Shown in pieces: positions 1 through 5,640 of a stretch of DNA of 7,012 bases; position 1 is the stretch's first letter; each line of letters opens with the position of its first letter. The position numbers were made by a program, and so were the translations under genes. The DNA comes from an uncultured Clostridia bacterium (GTDB taxonomy: Bacteria > Bacillota > Clostridia > Lachnospirales > Lachnospiraceae). Location: assembly GCA_946186175.1 (NCBI GenBank), contig CAMHMG010000160.1, forward strand, positions 1 to 7,012, written 5' to 3'. The notes under the pieces were generated by a model. The model was given only the letters and a program-made list of their open reading frames with translations. It made no database searches and was not told the DNA's origin.

Positions 1-1164
1 GATGATTGGATAGATGATTCTGTTATTGATGAGCTTAAGAAAGAAGAAGAAAAAGCCGGTATTAAAATAACCAGTGTCACTCCTTTGCGTATTATGACTC
101 ATAGTCTGTTGAAATTTGTATATGGCAAAGAAGCAGATGATCCTGATACTGTAGATGACTATAAGGAGGCTTTAGATGATAGTGCAGGTCTAAGGTCATT
201 TAAGACAGGATATAATTCAATAAGAGTATTGTTCTGGATAATATATATATTGGATATAGTTGTGATGGTTCTTACCATTGTGGCATTTATAATCGGATGG
301 AATAAATTAATTCCAACTATACTTAATTCGGTATATGCCTTATTAGCAACGATATTGTTTGGTGTTTTAAGGTTTGGGTTGATAAACATAATAGTAAAGA
401 AGATTTTCGATACTGTATTTAGTAGTTATGGTGTAGTTTCTAATCTGATTAATACAAAGCAGATTACAAAGATGTATGTAAAATTATTAAGTAATCTTTA
501 TGCTGCCGGATTTTTGATAGCATTTCTGGCTGCTTTGATACTTTTGATTTTCAGTATTGTATGCATTTTTGTTGGAGGATCATCATCAGGGCATGTTATA
601 TCCGGAGATAACAGATCACCGTTCTATCCGGAACAGGCACCGTTTTCTCCGGAGCCATCACCATTTTCGCCGGAGCCGGCACCGTTTTCTCCGGAACCAT
701 CACCGTTTGGCTCGATGCCGCAACCGTCACCTCAGCCTATGCCGCAGCCGGTACCGCAACCGATGCCACAGCCGGTACCACAGCCTATGCCGCAGCCTAT
801 GCCGCAGCCAGTACCGCAACCGATGCCGCAACAGTTTAATCCAACACCGGTTGCTTCTGCCGGCAAGGTTTTGTGCACGAAGGGTGTTGCTGCGGGGCAG
901 GGATATAAACTTCCGGTTGATAGAAAAGTGGTGGTGGGCAGGAGTCCGTCAAAGGCTAATCTTGTTATTAATTATCAAAATATAAGTAATGTACACTGCA
1001 GTATTAGATATAATGCAATGCGTAATACGTATATTATTAATGATCATTCAACGAACGGAACATTTGTTAATGGAGTGAAACTACCATCAAATATGCCGGT
1101 AGAATATCCTGCAGGAACAGTTTTAGTTTTGGCAGATGGCGCCAACGAGATAACATTGGGCTAG
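1..1164 (+). CDS. Multi-pass membrane protein with C-terminal FHA domain (5'-partial)
   Basis: The frame is open from base 1, so the gene begins upstream; the TTG at 85 is not its start, because residues encoded before it align with the paralogue that follows (ITSVTP here, LTNISP there). Counting from base 1 (387 codons), there are hydrophobic segments near residues 75-99, 103-123 and 168-192, a Pro-rich repeat linker (about 207-278) and an FHA domain (about 286-387). The FHA core is well kept: Gly-Arg 313-314, Ser329 and His332 of the SxxH motif, and Asn-Gly 352-353 within STNGTFVNG. FHA domains bind phosphothreonine peptides, so this is probably a membrane-anchored reader of Ser/Thr phosphorylation, with the FHA in the cytoplasm. 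By comparison with the next gene, an N-terminal membrane segment and about 150 residues of ectodomain lie outside the window. The ectodomain function is unknown. Confidence is high for architecture and low for role. Confidence 0.9.
   Translation, partial: DDWIDDSVIDELKKEEEKAGIKITSVTPLRIMTHSLLKFVYGKEADDPDTVDDYKEALDDSAGLRSFKTGYNSIRVLFWIIYILDIVVMVLTIVAFIIGWNKLIPTILNSVYALLATILFGVLRFGLINIIVKKIFDTVFSSYGVVSNLINTKQITKMYVKLLSNLYAAGFLIAFLAALILLIFSIVCIFVGGSSSGHVISGDNRSPFYPEQAPFSPEPSPFSPEPAPFSPEPSPFGSMPQPSPQPMPQPVPQPMPQPVPQPMPQPMPQPVPQPMPQQFNPTPVASAGKVLCTKGVAAGQGYKLPVDRKVVVGRSPSKANLVINYQNISNVHCSIRYNAMRNTYIINDHSTNGTFVNGVKLPSNMPVEYPAGTVLVLADGANEITLG
619..702 (+). repeat. 4 x 21-bp coding repeat (PFSPEPS/A)
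   Basis: There are four in-frame 21-bp units (619-639, 640-660, 661-681, 682-702) encoding PFYPEQA, PFSPEPS, PFSPEPA and PFSPEPS. They form the first half of the cytoplasmic linker between the last membrane segment and the FHA domain. The units differ mainly at third positions, which suggests an older expansion under protein-level selection. Confidence 0.9.
715..834 (+). repeat. 10 x 12-bp coding repeat (MPQP/VPQP)
   Basis: There are ten in-frame 12-bp units encoding XPQP, with X being Met or Val (once Ser); the last unit is MPQQ. They form the second half of the linker before the FHA domain. A Pro-Gln tract like this is probably an extended, flexible or polyproline-II spacer. Near-identical 12-bp units make the copy number likely to vary by slippage. 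Confidence 0.9.
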
Positions 1165-1230
1165 AAAGTTCCTTTAACAGAACCATATGTGACTTGTGGG
1201 TTTTGCAAACGCTTATTTATACTAATGATT

Positions 1231-1235
1231 GGGAG
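1231..1235 (+). promoter_or_regulatory. Shine-Dalgarno site setting the ATG start at 1244
   Basis: GGGAG lies 8 nt before ATG 1244. The in-frame TTG at 1229 overlaps this site and has no site of its own, so ATG 1244 is chosen as the start. Confidence 0.75.
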
Positions 1236-1243
1236 AAACGGTT

Positions 1244-2980
1244 ATGAACGGAAAAAAGAAATTAGCAGGCTGGCAATTTGGTGTTTTGATAGGATTACTG
1301 ATATTAATGTTGAGCACTATGTTCATGCCATTGTTTAGCGTTGATGGTAAAATTGTTGAAGGAACAGTTAAAGCCATTAATAAGAGTCTTGGAGAATCCC
1401 TTGTGGATCTGATAAAGCTTTTGAAAGATGATACATCACCCGTATTGAAAAAATGGATGCTGGATGAAATTAAAAAGAACCTTGAAAAAGAGGGAATCGA
1501 TATATCAGATTTGTCTGTGTTAGGGTACAGTGAAAGTGACTTAGAGGAAATAATAGATGAATATATTGATGAAGCTCTTGATGAAGAATTTAATGTTGAG
1601 AATGAAGATTTTGATGATTTCGATATTGTAGTGTATCTTGAAAACGTATTTGATATAAGTGTTGAAAGAACAGAAAAAGGATATGAGAAATTTATCAAAT
1701 ATATTGAAAAAGAAAAGAACATCAAGTTAACTAATATTTCTCCGTTTTATATCATGACAAAGAGTTTTAGCAATTTTCTCGGCTTAGAAAACGGTAAGAC
1801 TGAAAAAAGAGAAGAAGATAAAGAAAGCTCTGATAATACAACAGATGAGTCAAAGAAAGCCAATAGAAAGGAACAATTTAATTCGTTAGAAAAAGTATAT
1901 AATTCAATCAGATTGATATTGATTGTTATATATTCATTATGTCTTGTTGTTTTAATATTGACAATAGTGGGCTTTACTGCAAGCTGGTCAAAGACTATTC
2001 CGGCTGCATTAGATATGATATACGGTACTTTTGCAATTGTAATGTTGATTGTAATAAGAGGTACGGTATCTGATATTTTTAATAGTGTTCTGGAAATATT
2101 TAAAGCATTGCTAGGATATGAAATAGCTAATTTAATTAATGAAGGATTAAATATAGGATTAGGAACGACCGATATTGATCTGTCGCAAGAAATAATAGAT
2201 TCAGTAAATAAGGTTTTTTCTGAATTTCAGGTAAAAGTTTTCGATGTATCAGAATTTTCTTCTTCATTGATCAGTTTCGGAGTTGTAACAGCATTGATCG
2301 TTGCAATCATACTGGTAGTTTTCTCGTTGATAACCATCTTTGTGGGCGGTAAGAAATTATACGTTGACAGGTATATGTCTGATGGTGAAACAGGCGGAGG
2401 CTTTCCTATAGATAACACACAAATACCGCCAACATCGATAAATCCGGGACCTCAACAACAATTCGTGCAGCAGCCTGTGATGCCACAGCGACCTGTGATG
2501 CCACAACAGCCTGTGATGCCACAGCAGCCCGTGATGCCACAGCAGCCTGTAATGCCACAACAGTCTGTCATGCAGCAACAACATTTGATGCCACAGCAAC
2601 CTATGATGCAGCAACAACCTGTTATACAGCAACAGCATGTAATGCAACAGGGATTTCAGACACCTCAGAATGCGGTTGGAAAAGTCGTATGTTCAAAGGG
2701 GGCTGCTTATGGACAAGGGCTTCAGCTTCCTTCTGATAGAAAGCTGGTTATAGGTAAGAGTCCTTCAAAGGCTAATCTTGTTATTAATTATCAAAAAGTA
2801 AGTAATGTACATTGCAGTATAAGATATAATGCTGCACGCAATACATACGTTGTAAAGGATCATTCTACTAACGGTACATTTGTCAACGGAATGAGAATGG
2901 CTAAGGACGTAGCTGTGGAATTACCTGCGGGAACTATTCTTTCTTTAGCAGATGGGAATAATCAGATTACATTAGGATAA
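1244..2980 (+). CDS. Four-TM protein with acidic ectodomain and C-terminal FHA domain
   Basis: This 578-aa protein is a tandem paralogue of the preceding gene. In order it has a Lys-rich N-terminus and membrane segment (about 10-31); a polar, acidic region to about 222 (acidic patch about 99-127, charged low-complexity stretch about 183-210); membrane segments about 223-247, 252-272 and 343-368; a Gln/Met/Pro repeat linker (411-470); and an FHA domain (about 478-578). Positive residues before the first segment and four segments in total predict both ends in the cytoplasm, with residues 32-222 and about 273-342 outside. FHA key residues are Gly-Lys 504-505 (Lys where the family usually has Arg), Ser520, His523 and Asn-Gly 543-544. 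It is expected to bind phosphothreonine peptides; partner and ectodomain function are unknown. The next gene starts 14 nt downstream, so the two are probably co-translated. Confidence 0.92.
   Translation: MNGKKKLAGWQFGVLIGLLILMLSTMFMPLFSVDGKIVEGTVKAINKSLGESLVDLIKLLKDDTSPVLKKWMLDEIKKNLEKEGIDISDLSVLGYSESDLEEIIDEYIDEALDEEFNVENEDFDDFDIVVYLENVFDISVERTEKGYEKFIKYIEKEKNIKLTNISPFYIMTKSFSNFLGLENGKTEKREEDKESSDNTTDESKKANRKEQFNSLEKVYNSIRLILIVIYSLCLVVLILTIVGFTASWSKTIPAALDMIYGTFAIVMLIVIRGTVSDIFNSVLEIFKALLGYEIANLINEGLNIGLGTTDIDLSQEIIDSVNKVFSEFQVKVFDVSEFSSSLISFGVVTALIVAIILVVFSLITIFVGGKKLYVDRYMSDGETGGGFPIDNTQIPPTSINPGPQQQFVQQPVMPQRPVMPQQPVMPQQPVMPQQPVMPQQSVMQQQHLMPQQPMMQQQPVIQQQHVMQQGFQTPQNAVGKVVCSKGAAYGQGLQLPSDRKLVIGKSPSKANLVINYQKVSNVHCSIRYNAARNTYVVKDHSTNGTFVNGMRMAKDVAVELPAGTILSLADGNNQITLG
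2474..2653 (+). repeat. 10 x 18-bp coding repeat (PVMPQQ)
   Basis: There are ten in-frame 18-bp units. The first five are PVMPQR or PVMPQQ and nearly identical in DNA. The last five drift (SVMQQQ, HLMPQQ, PMMQQQ, PVIQQQ, HVMQQG). The tract joins the last membrane segment to the FHA domain, as in the upstream paralogue, but with a different unit and composition. Confidence 0.92.
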
Positions 2981-2986
2981 GGATGG
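2979..2986 (+). promoter_or_regulatory. Shine-Dalgarno site overlapping the upstream stop codon
   Basis: AAGGATGG begins inside the TAA stop of the previous gene and ends 8 nt before ATG 2995. This supports that start over the in-frame ATG at 3004 and suggests coupled translation. Confidence 0.7.
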
Positions 2987-2994
2987 TAGTTTAA

Positions 2995-4779
2995 ATGAAT
3001 AATATGCCATTAGGTGTTATCACCGTAATATCAGGAGAATTAAAGGGGTCACAATATTTTGTGGCAGACGGACAGACAATGGTTATTGGACGTAGTAAGG
3101 ATTCCAATATTGTTATGCCGCTCAGTTATAGCCATGTCAGCAGACATCATTGTACAATTGCATATGATGGGGTTAATGGAAAATTCTATGTTGTAGATAC
3201 TTCATCAACAGGAGTATATAACTCTAATGGTCATCATATGAAATCAGAGGGCTATGTCAGTGCCGGTTCGATTCTTTGGATAGGTGATAACAAATGTATG
3301 ATTCAACTATCGATTGTTACTGATTATCAGGTTGATAATACACCGGCTGACAATGGTTCTTATGGCAGAAATCAGGTTGGAAATGCACCGGCTGACAATG
3401 GTTCTTATGACAGGAATCAGGTTGGAAATATACCGGCTGATAATGGCTCATATGACGGATATAGTGCAGGTAGTAATTATAGTGGAAATGGTCGTGGACG
3501 TCGAGGTGCTTCAGGGGGAAGAAGGCTGAAGAAAGAGAATAAGGCATTAACATTTACTGTTATATTTGCGGCATTACTGATCGTATGTTGTATAGCTGGT
3601 GGACTTATATACAGAATGAATTCTGCAGTTGACGAAATGCAACAGGCATTTATGCCAACAGGTGGATTGTACAGAGATGATAAACCGGTTGATAGTGCGG
3701 AAATTAGTCAGGAAGAACAGGAAGAGAGAACACGTTACAACGAAGAATATGAAGAAAATCAAACAACAGATGATCAATTATTAATTAATAATGCACCTGA
3801 ATTCTATTATTACACACAACTTAATCAGGATGAGAAAGAGATATATGACTGCATTTATAAACTGGCACATAATCCTACGGATGCTAACTATTCTGTTGAG
3901 TATCATAGTAATATCAATCCTCAAAGCACCGAATTCAATGATATGGTCGGGAAGGTGGAATATTGTGTGAATTATGATCATCCGGAAACATTCTGGTTTT
4001 ATAACGGATGCAGAACAAGGCTATATTTTGAATGTATAGGCAATGATGTATATTTTAAATTTAGTAATCCATATACGGACTTTCAAAGTGATATGGAGGA
4101 TTTTAATGATTCTGTCAGTGAATTTTTAAGTGATATAGACCGGTCAAAATCTCAGGCGGAGATGGCACTGGATATTCATGATAAACTGATCCATCTGGTT
4201 ACATATGATAATGATGCATTAGATGATCAACATGGTAGTGATGCTGCACATACAGCTTTTGGAGCACTGGTAAGAAATGATAGTAAAGTTGCTAATTATG
4301 CGGTGTGTGATGGGTATTCCCAGGCATATGTATATCTGTTACAGCAGGTTGGTATAGAGGCTGTGGTAATAGCGGGTTATGGAGGACATGATGAAAATGA
4401 TTTGGGAGGACATGCGTGGAATGCAGTGTATCTTGATGGTGACTGGTACGAGGTTGATTCTACATGGGATGACTTTGGAACTGTTGCCGAAAATGTTGGG
4501 GAGTGTAGCAAGAAAGATAAAAAGGCTATGGATGAGATATCTGCAGATGAAGAATATTTAGATAGATTTGAACATTTTTTATATAATGTTACAACTGAAA
4601 AGATGTCAAAATATGAAATGGACAAAGATTATTCATATGTTACGTCGGATGGTTATAATTTTGATCCTAATCTTTCCTGTGTTCATGTTCGCGCAACTAC
4701 TGATTGTAGATTGCATAAAGATGGAATGGTAATGGAAATCGCACCGATTGCTTATGGAACAAAGTATAGATATCATTAA
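2995..4779 (+). CDS. FHA - single TM - extracellular transglutaminase-like protein
   Basis: This 594-aa protein has an N-terminal FHA domain (about 8-107) with Gly-Arg 32-33 and SRHH 49-52; the usual Asn-Gly is replaced by Thr72-Gly73. A linker with three 15-residue repeats (112-156) and a Gly/Arg/Lys stretch (165-183) leads to one membrane segment (about 184-206). Positive residues before that segment predict N-in/C-out topology. The outer part has an acidic Glu/Gln-rich stalk (about 230-260) and a transglutaminase-like domain (PF01841 type): Cys438 in VCDGYS, His473 in GGHAWN and Asp488 in EVDSTWDD form a complete triad with normal spacing. Such domains are cysteine proteases or acyl-transfer/cross-linking enzymes; the sequence alone does not tell which. 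The last 35 residues faintly resemble the start of a bacterial SH3 domain. It probably couples cytoplasmic phosphothreonine binding to a surface enzyme. Confidence 0.93.
   Translation: MNNMPLGVITVISGELKGSQYFVADGQTMVIGRSKDSNIVMPLSYSHVSRHHCTIAYDGVNGKFYVVDTSSTGVYNSNGHHMKSEGYVSAGSILWIGDNKCMIQLSIVTDYQVDNTPADNGSYGRNQVGNAPADNGSYDRNQVGNIPADNGSYDGYSAGSNYSGNGRGRRGASGGRRLKKENKALTFTVIFAALLIVCCIAGGLIYRMNSAVDEMQQAFMPTGGLYRDDKPVDSAEISQEEQEERTRYNEEYEENQTTDDQLLINNAPEFYYYTQLNQDEKEIYDCIYKLAHNPTDANYSVEYHSNINPQSTEFNDMVGKVEYCVNYDHPETFWFYNGCRTRLYFECIGNDVYFKFSNPYTDFQSDMEDFNDSVSEFLSDIDRSKSQAEMALDIHDKLIHLVTYDNDALDDQHGSDAAHTAFGALVRNDSKVANYAVCDGYSQAYVYLLQQVGIEAVVIAGYGGHDENDLGGHAWNAVYLDGDWYEVDSTWDDFGTVAENVGECSKKDKKAMDEISADEEYLDRFEHFLYNVTTEKMSKYEMDKDYSYVTSDGYNFDPNLSCVHVRATTDCRLHKDGMVMEIAPIAYGTKYRYH
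3328..3462 (+). repeat. 3 x 45-bp coding repeat (QVGNxPADNGSYDRN)
   Basis: There are three in-frame 45-bp units (3328-3372, 3373-3417, 3418-3462) with core PADNGSY, linking the FHA domain to the membrane segment. The first two units are very similar in DNA; the third has more silent changes and a variant end. Each unit has Ser and Tyr but no conserved Thr, so it is not an obvious FHA ligand. Confidence 0.9.
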
Positions 4780-4790
4780 ATTATAGTATT

Positions 4791-4798
4791 AGGGGGGA
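4791..4798 (+). promoter_or_regulatory. Shine-Dalgarno site of the 205-aa secreted protein gene
   Basis: AGGGGGGA precedes ATG 4805 by 6 nt. It is G-rich rather than the usual AGGAGG but is well placed. Confidence 0.65.
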
Positions 4799-4804
4799 TT
4801 TGAT

Positions 4805-5422
4805 ATGAAAAGATTAATAAGAAAAGTTATAATGATTTGTGTAGTTCTATCATTTGTGGTTATTACTATGCCTGTCACAGCACAAGCATATAGTGCAACC
4901 TGTGTTAGCTTTGATCAAAAATCATATCCACAACAGGTTACTGTGGGGAAGTCATACAAGATTACTAAGAAGGGCAAAGGTAAAAAATACGTTCAGTTTG
5001 TTGTACCTGCAACGCGAAAATATTCATTTTACTTCTCCGATTACCAGTCAATAGGTGTTAAGAAGTCCAAAGATAGAGGAATAGCTGATGTTGTTCTGAT
5101 TGATGATGATGATTACAAATATATGAAGAAGCATAAGGATTCTTTGGCATGGGAAGAATGGGATCAATTAAAATACGAAGGTGAATTAGGTCTTGAAACA
5201 CTAGAATTTGCAAGTAAGATATATTCAAAAGAAGACAAGTCTTTTTATAAACGATATGCGAAAGAAAATGAAAATCCCGGATATGCTAAATTGTACACAA
5301 GGACATCCAATGTAGGTAAAATCAAATTAAAAAAAGGGCAGATTATTTTTATCATCATCACTAATTCAACAGATAATGCAAAATCCAATAAAGGATGTAC
5401 ATGTAAATTAAAAATTAAATGA
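4805..5422 (+). CDS. Secreted protein of unknown function, 205 aa
   Basis: A typical signal peptide is visible: a basic start (KRLIRK), a hydrophobic core (about 8-22) and a likely cut after AQA at residue 28. No lipobox or wall-sorting motif is seen. The mature part of about 177 residues is Lys-rich and looks mostly beta, with strand-like patches KYVQFVVPA (61-69), KYSFYFSDY (72-80) and KKGQIIFIIITN (176-187) around a charged helical centre (about 104-160). An Asp run at 100-103 could bind a cation. Cys33, Cys198 and Cys200 could form a disulfide. The edge strands resemble pre-peptidase C-terminal (PPC)-type beta-sandwich modules, but this is a weak likeness. The gene begins 25 nt after the transglutaminase gene and precedes a hairpin, so it is probably last in that operon. 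It could be a substrate or partner of that enzyme, which is speculation. Confidence 0.85.
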   Translation: MKRLIRKVIMICVVLSFVVITMPVTAQAYSATCVSFDQKSYPQQVTVGKSYKITKKGKGKKYVQFVVPATRKYSFYFSDYQSIGVKKSKDRGIADVVLIDDDDYKYMKKHKDSLAWEEWDQLKYEGELGLETLEFASKIYSKEDKSFYKRYAKENENPGYAKLYTRTSNVGKIKLKKGQIIFIIITNSTDNAKSNKGCTCKLKIK

Positions 5423-5439
5423 TATTAAGTTTTGAAGTA

Positions 5440-5480
5440 AAATCGCTGTAACCTTTATAATTATAGGTTTACAGCGATTT
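5440..5480 (+). terminator. Bulged hairpin after the FHA operon
   Basis: AAATCGCTGTAA (5440-5451) pairs with TTACAGCGATTT (5469-5480); T5468 is bulged and pairing resumes with CCT/AGG. The loop itself is nearly self-complementary, so the hairpin can extend. It lies 17 nt after the stop of the secreted-protein gene. The downstream U-tract is poor (TTTCTCT), so termination is likely but may be inefficient. A-rich sequence before the stem could make it work from the other side too. Confidence 0.65.
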
Positions 5481-5492
5481 CTCTGTGTGACG

Positions 5493-5506
5493 TATATGAT
5501 CATATA
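5493..5506. promoter_or_regulatory. Perfect 14-bp palindrome, possible operator
   Basis: TATATGATCATATA equals its own reverse complement. GAC on the left (5489-5491) and GTC on the right (5507-5509) continue the symmetry after a single extra G. It sits between the upstream hairpin and gene 5, about 80 bp before the putative -10 box. It might be a dimeric regulator site, but AT-rich palindromes also arise by chance. Confidence 0.3.
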
Positions 5507-5523
5507 GTCTGTTAAATAGAATC

Positions 5524-5543
5524 TTATGTCAAAAATTACATAA
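5524..5543. promoter_or_regulatory. 6-bp inverted repeat TTATGT-N8-ACATAA, possible operator
   Basis: The arms at 5524-5529 and 5538-5543 are exact reverse complements around an A/T-rich 8-bp spacer, upstream of the candidate promoter of gene 5. The spacing would suit a dimeric helix-turn-helix regulator. It does not match any site class I can name with confidence. Confidence 0.25.
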
Positions 5544-5563
5544 TTATTGATAAGATTTACATA

Positions 5564-5594
5564 TTCAATCTTTTTTTAAGAATTAGTGTATGAT
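5564..5594 (+). promoter_or_regulatory. Candidate promoter of the peptidoglycan-binding protein gene
   Basis: TATGAT (5589-5594) matches five of six -10 positions. The best -35 candidate is TTCAAT (5564-5569), with a 19-bp spacer and only three matches. Transcription would start near 5601, giving a leader of about 40 nt. The -10 is plausible and the -35 is weak, so an activator or another sigma factor may be involved. Confidence 0.35.
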
Positions 5595-5624
5595 GTACAT
5601 ATAGCAAACAACAAACGAATTCTT

Positions 5625-5632
5625 AAAGGAGG
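5625..5632 (+). promoter_or_regulatory. Consensus Shine-Dalgarno site, gene 5
   Basis: AAAGGAGG ends 8 nt before ATG 5641, close to an ideal ribosome binding site. It fixes the start and suggests high expression. Confidence 0.85.
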
Positions 5633-5640
5633 ATACGATT

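Noticed and set aside
557..985. Arg/His-rich frame over the Pro repeat of the first gene
   Set aside because: It is an out-of-frame reading of the 12- and 21-bp repeats; the basic composition is an artefact.
85..1164. TTG at 85 as the start of the first FHA protein
   Set aside because: The frame is open to base 1 and the residues before 85 align with the paralogue, so the gene starts outside the window.
1181..1204. Terminator in the 79-nt gap (AACC/GGTT then TTTT)
   Set aside because: The stem is only 4 bp around a 14-nt loop, too weak to call.
1194..1223. Promoter between the two FHA paralogues (TTGTGG, 18 bp, TATACT)
   Set aside because: The -35 matches only in TTG, and transcription would start almost at the ribosome site. 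The -10 alone is not convincing in AT-rich DNA.
1229..1243. TTG at 1229 as the start of the second FHA protein
   Set aside because: It overlaps the Shine-Dalgarno site that serves ATG 1244 and adds five residues before a normal Lys-rich N-terminus.
1222..1725. Minus-strand 167-codon Ser-rich frame
   Set aside because: It is antisense to the strongly supported ectodomain coding region, low in complexity and without a plausible start site.
2357..2647. Minus-strand Leu/His-rich frame over the PVMPQQ repeat
   Set aside because: It is the antisense reading of an 18-bp repeat, with no ribosome site.
2474..2653. CRISPR-like array
   Set aside because: The regular 18-bp units have no spacers and are in-frame coding repeats.
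5527..5540. TnrA-type site (TGT...ACA)
   Set aside because: The spacing is three bases short of the known 17-bp site, so the half-sites alone do not support it.
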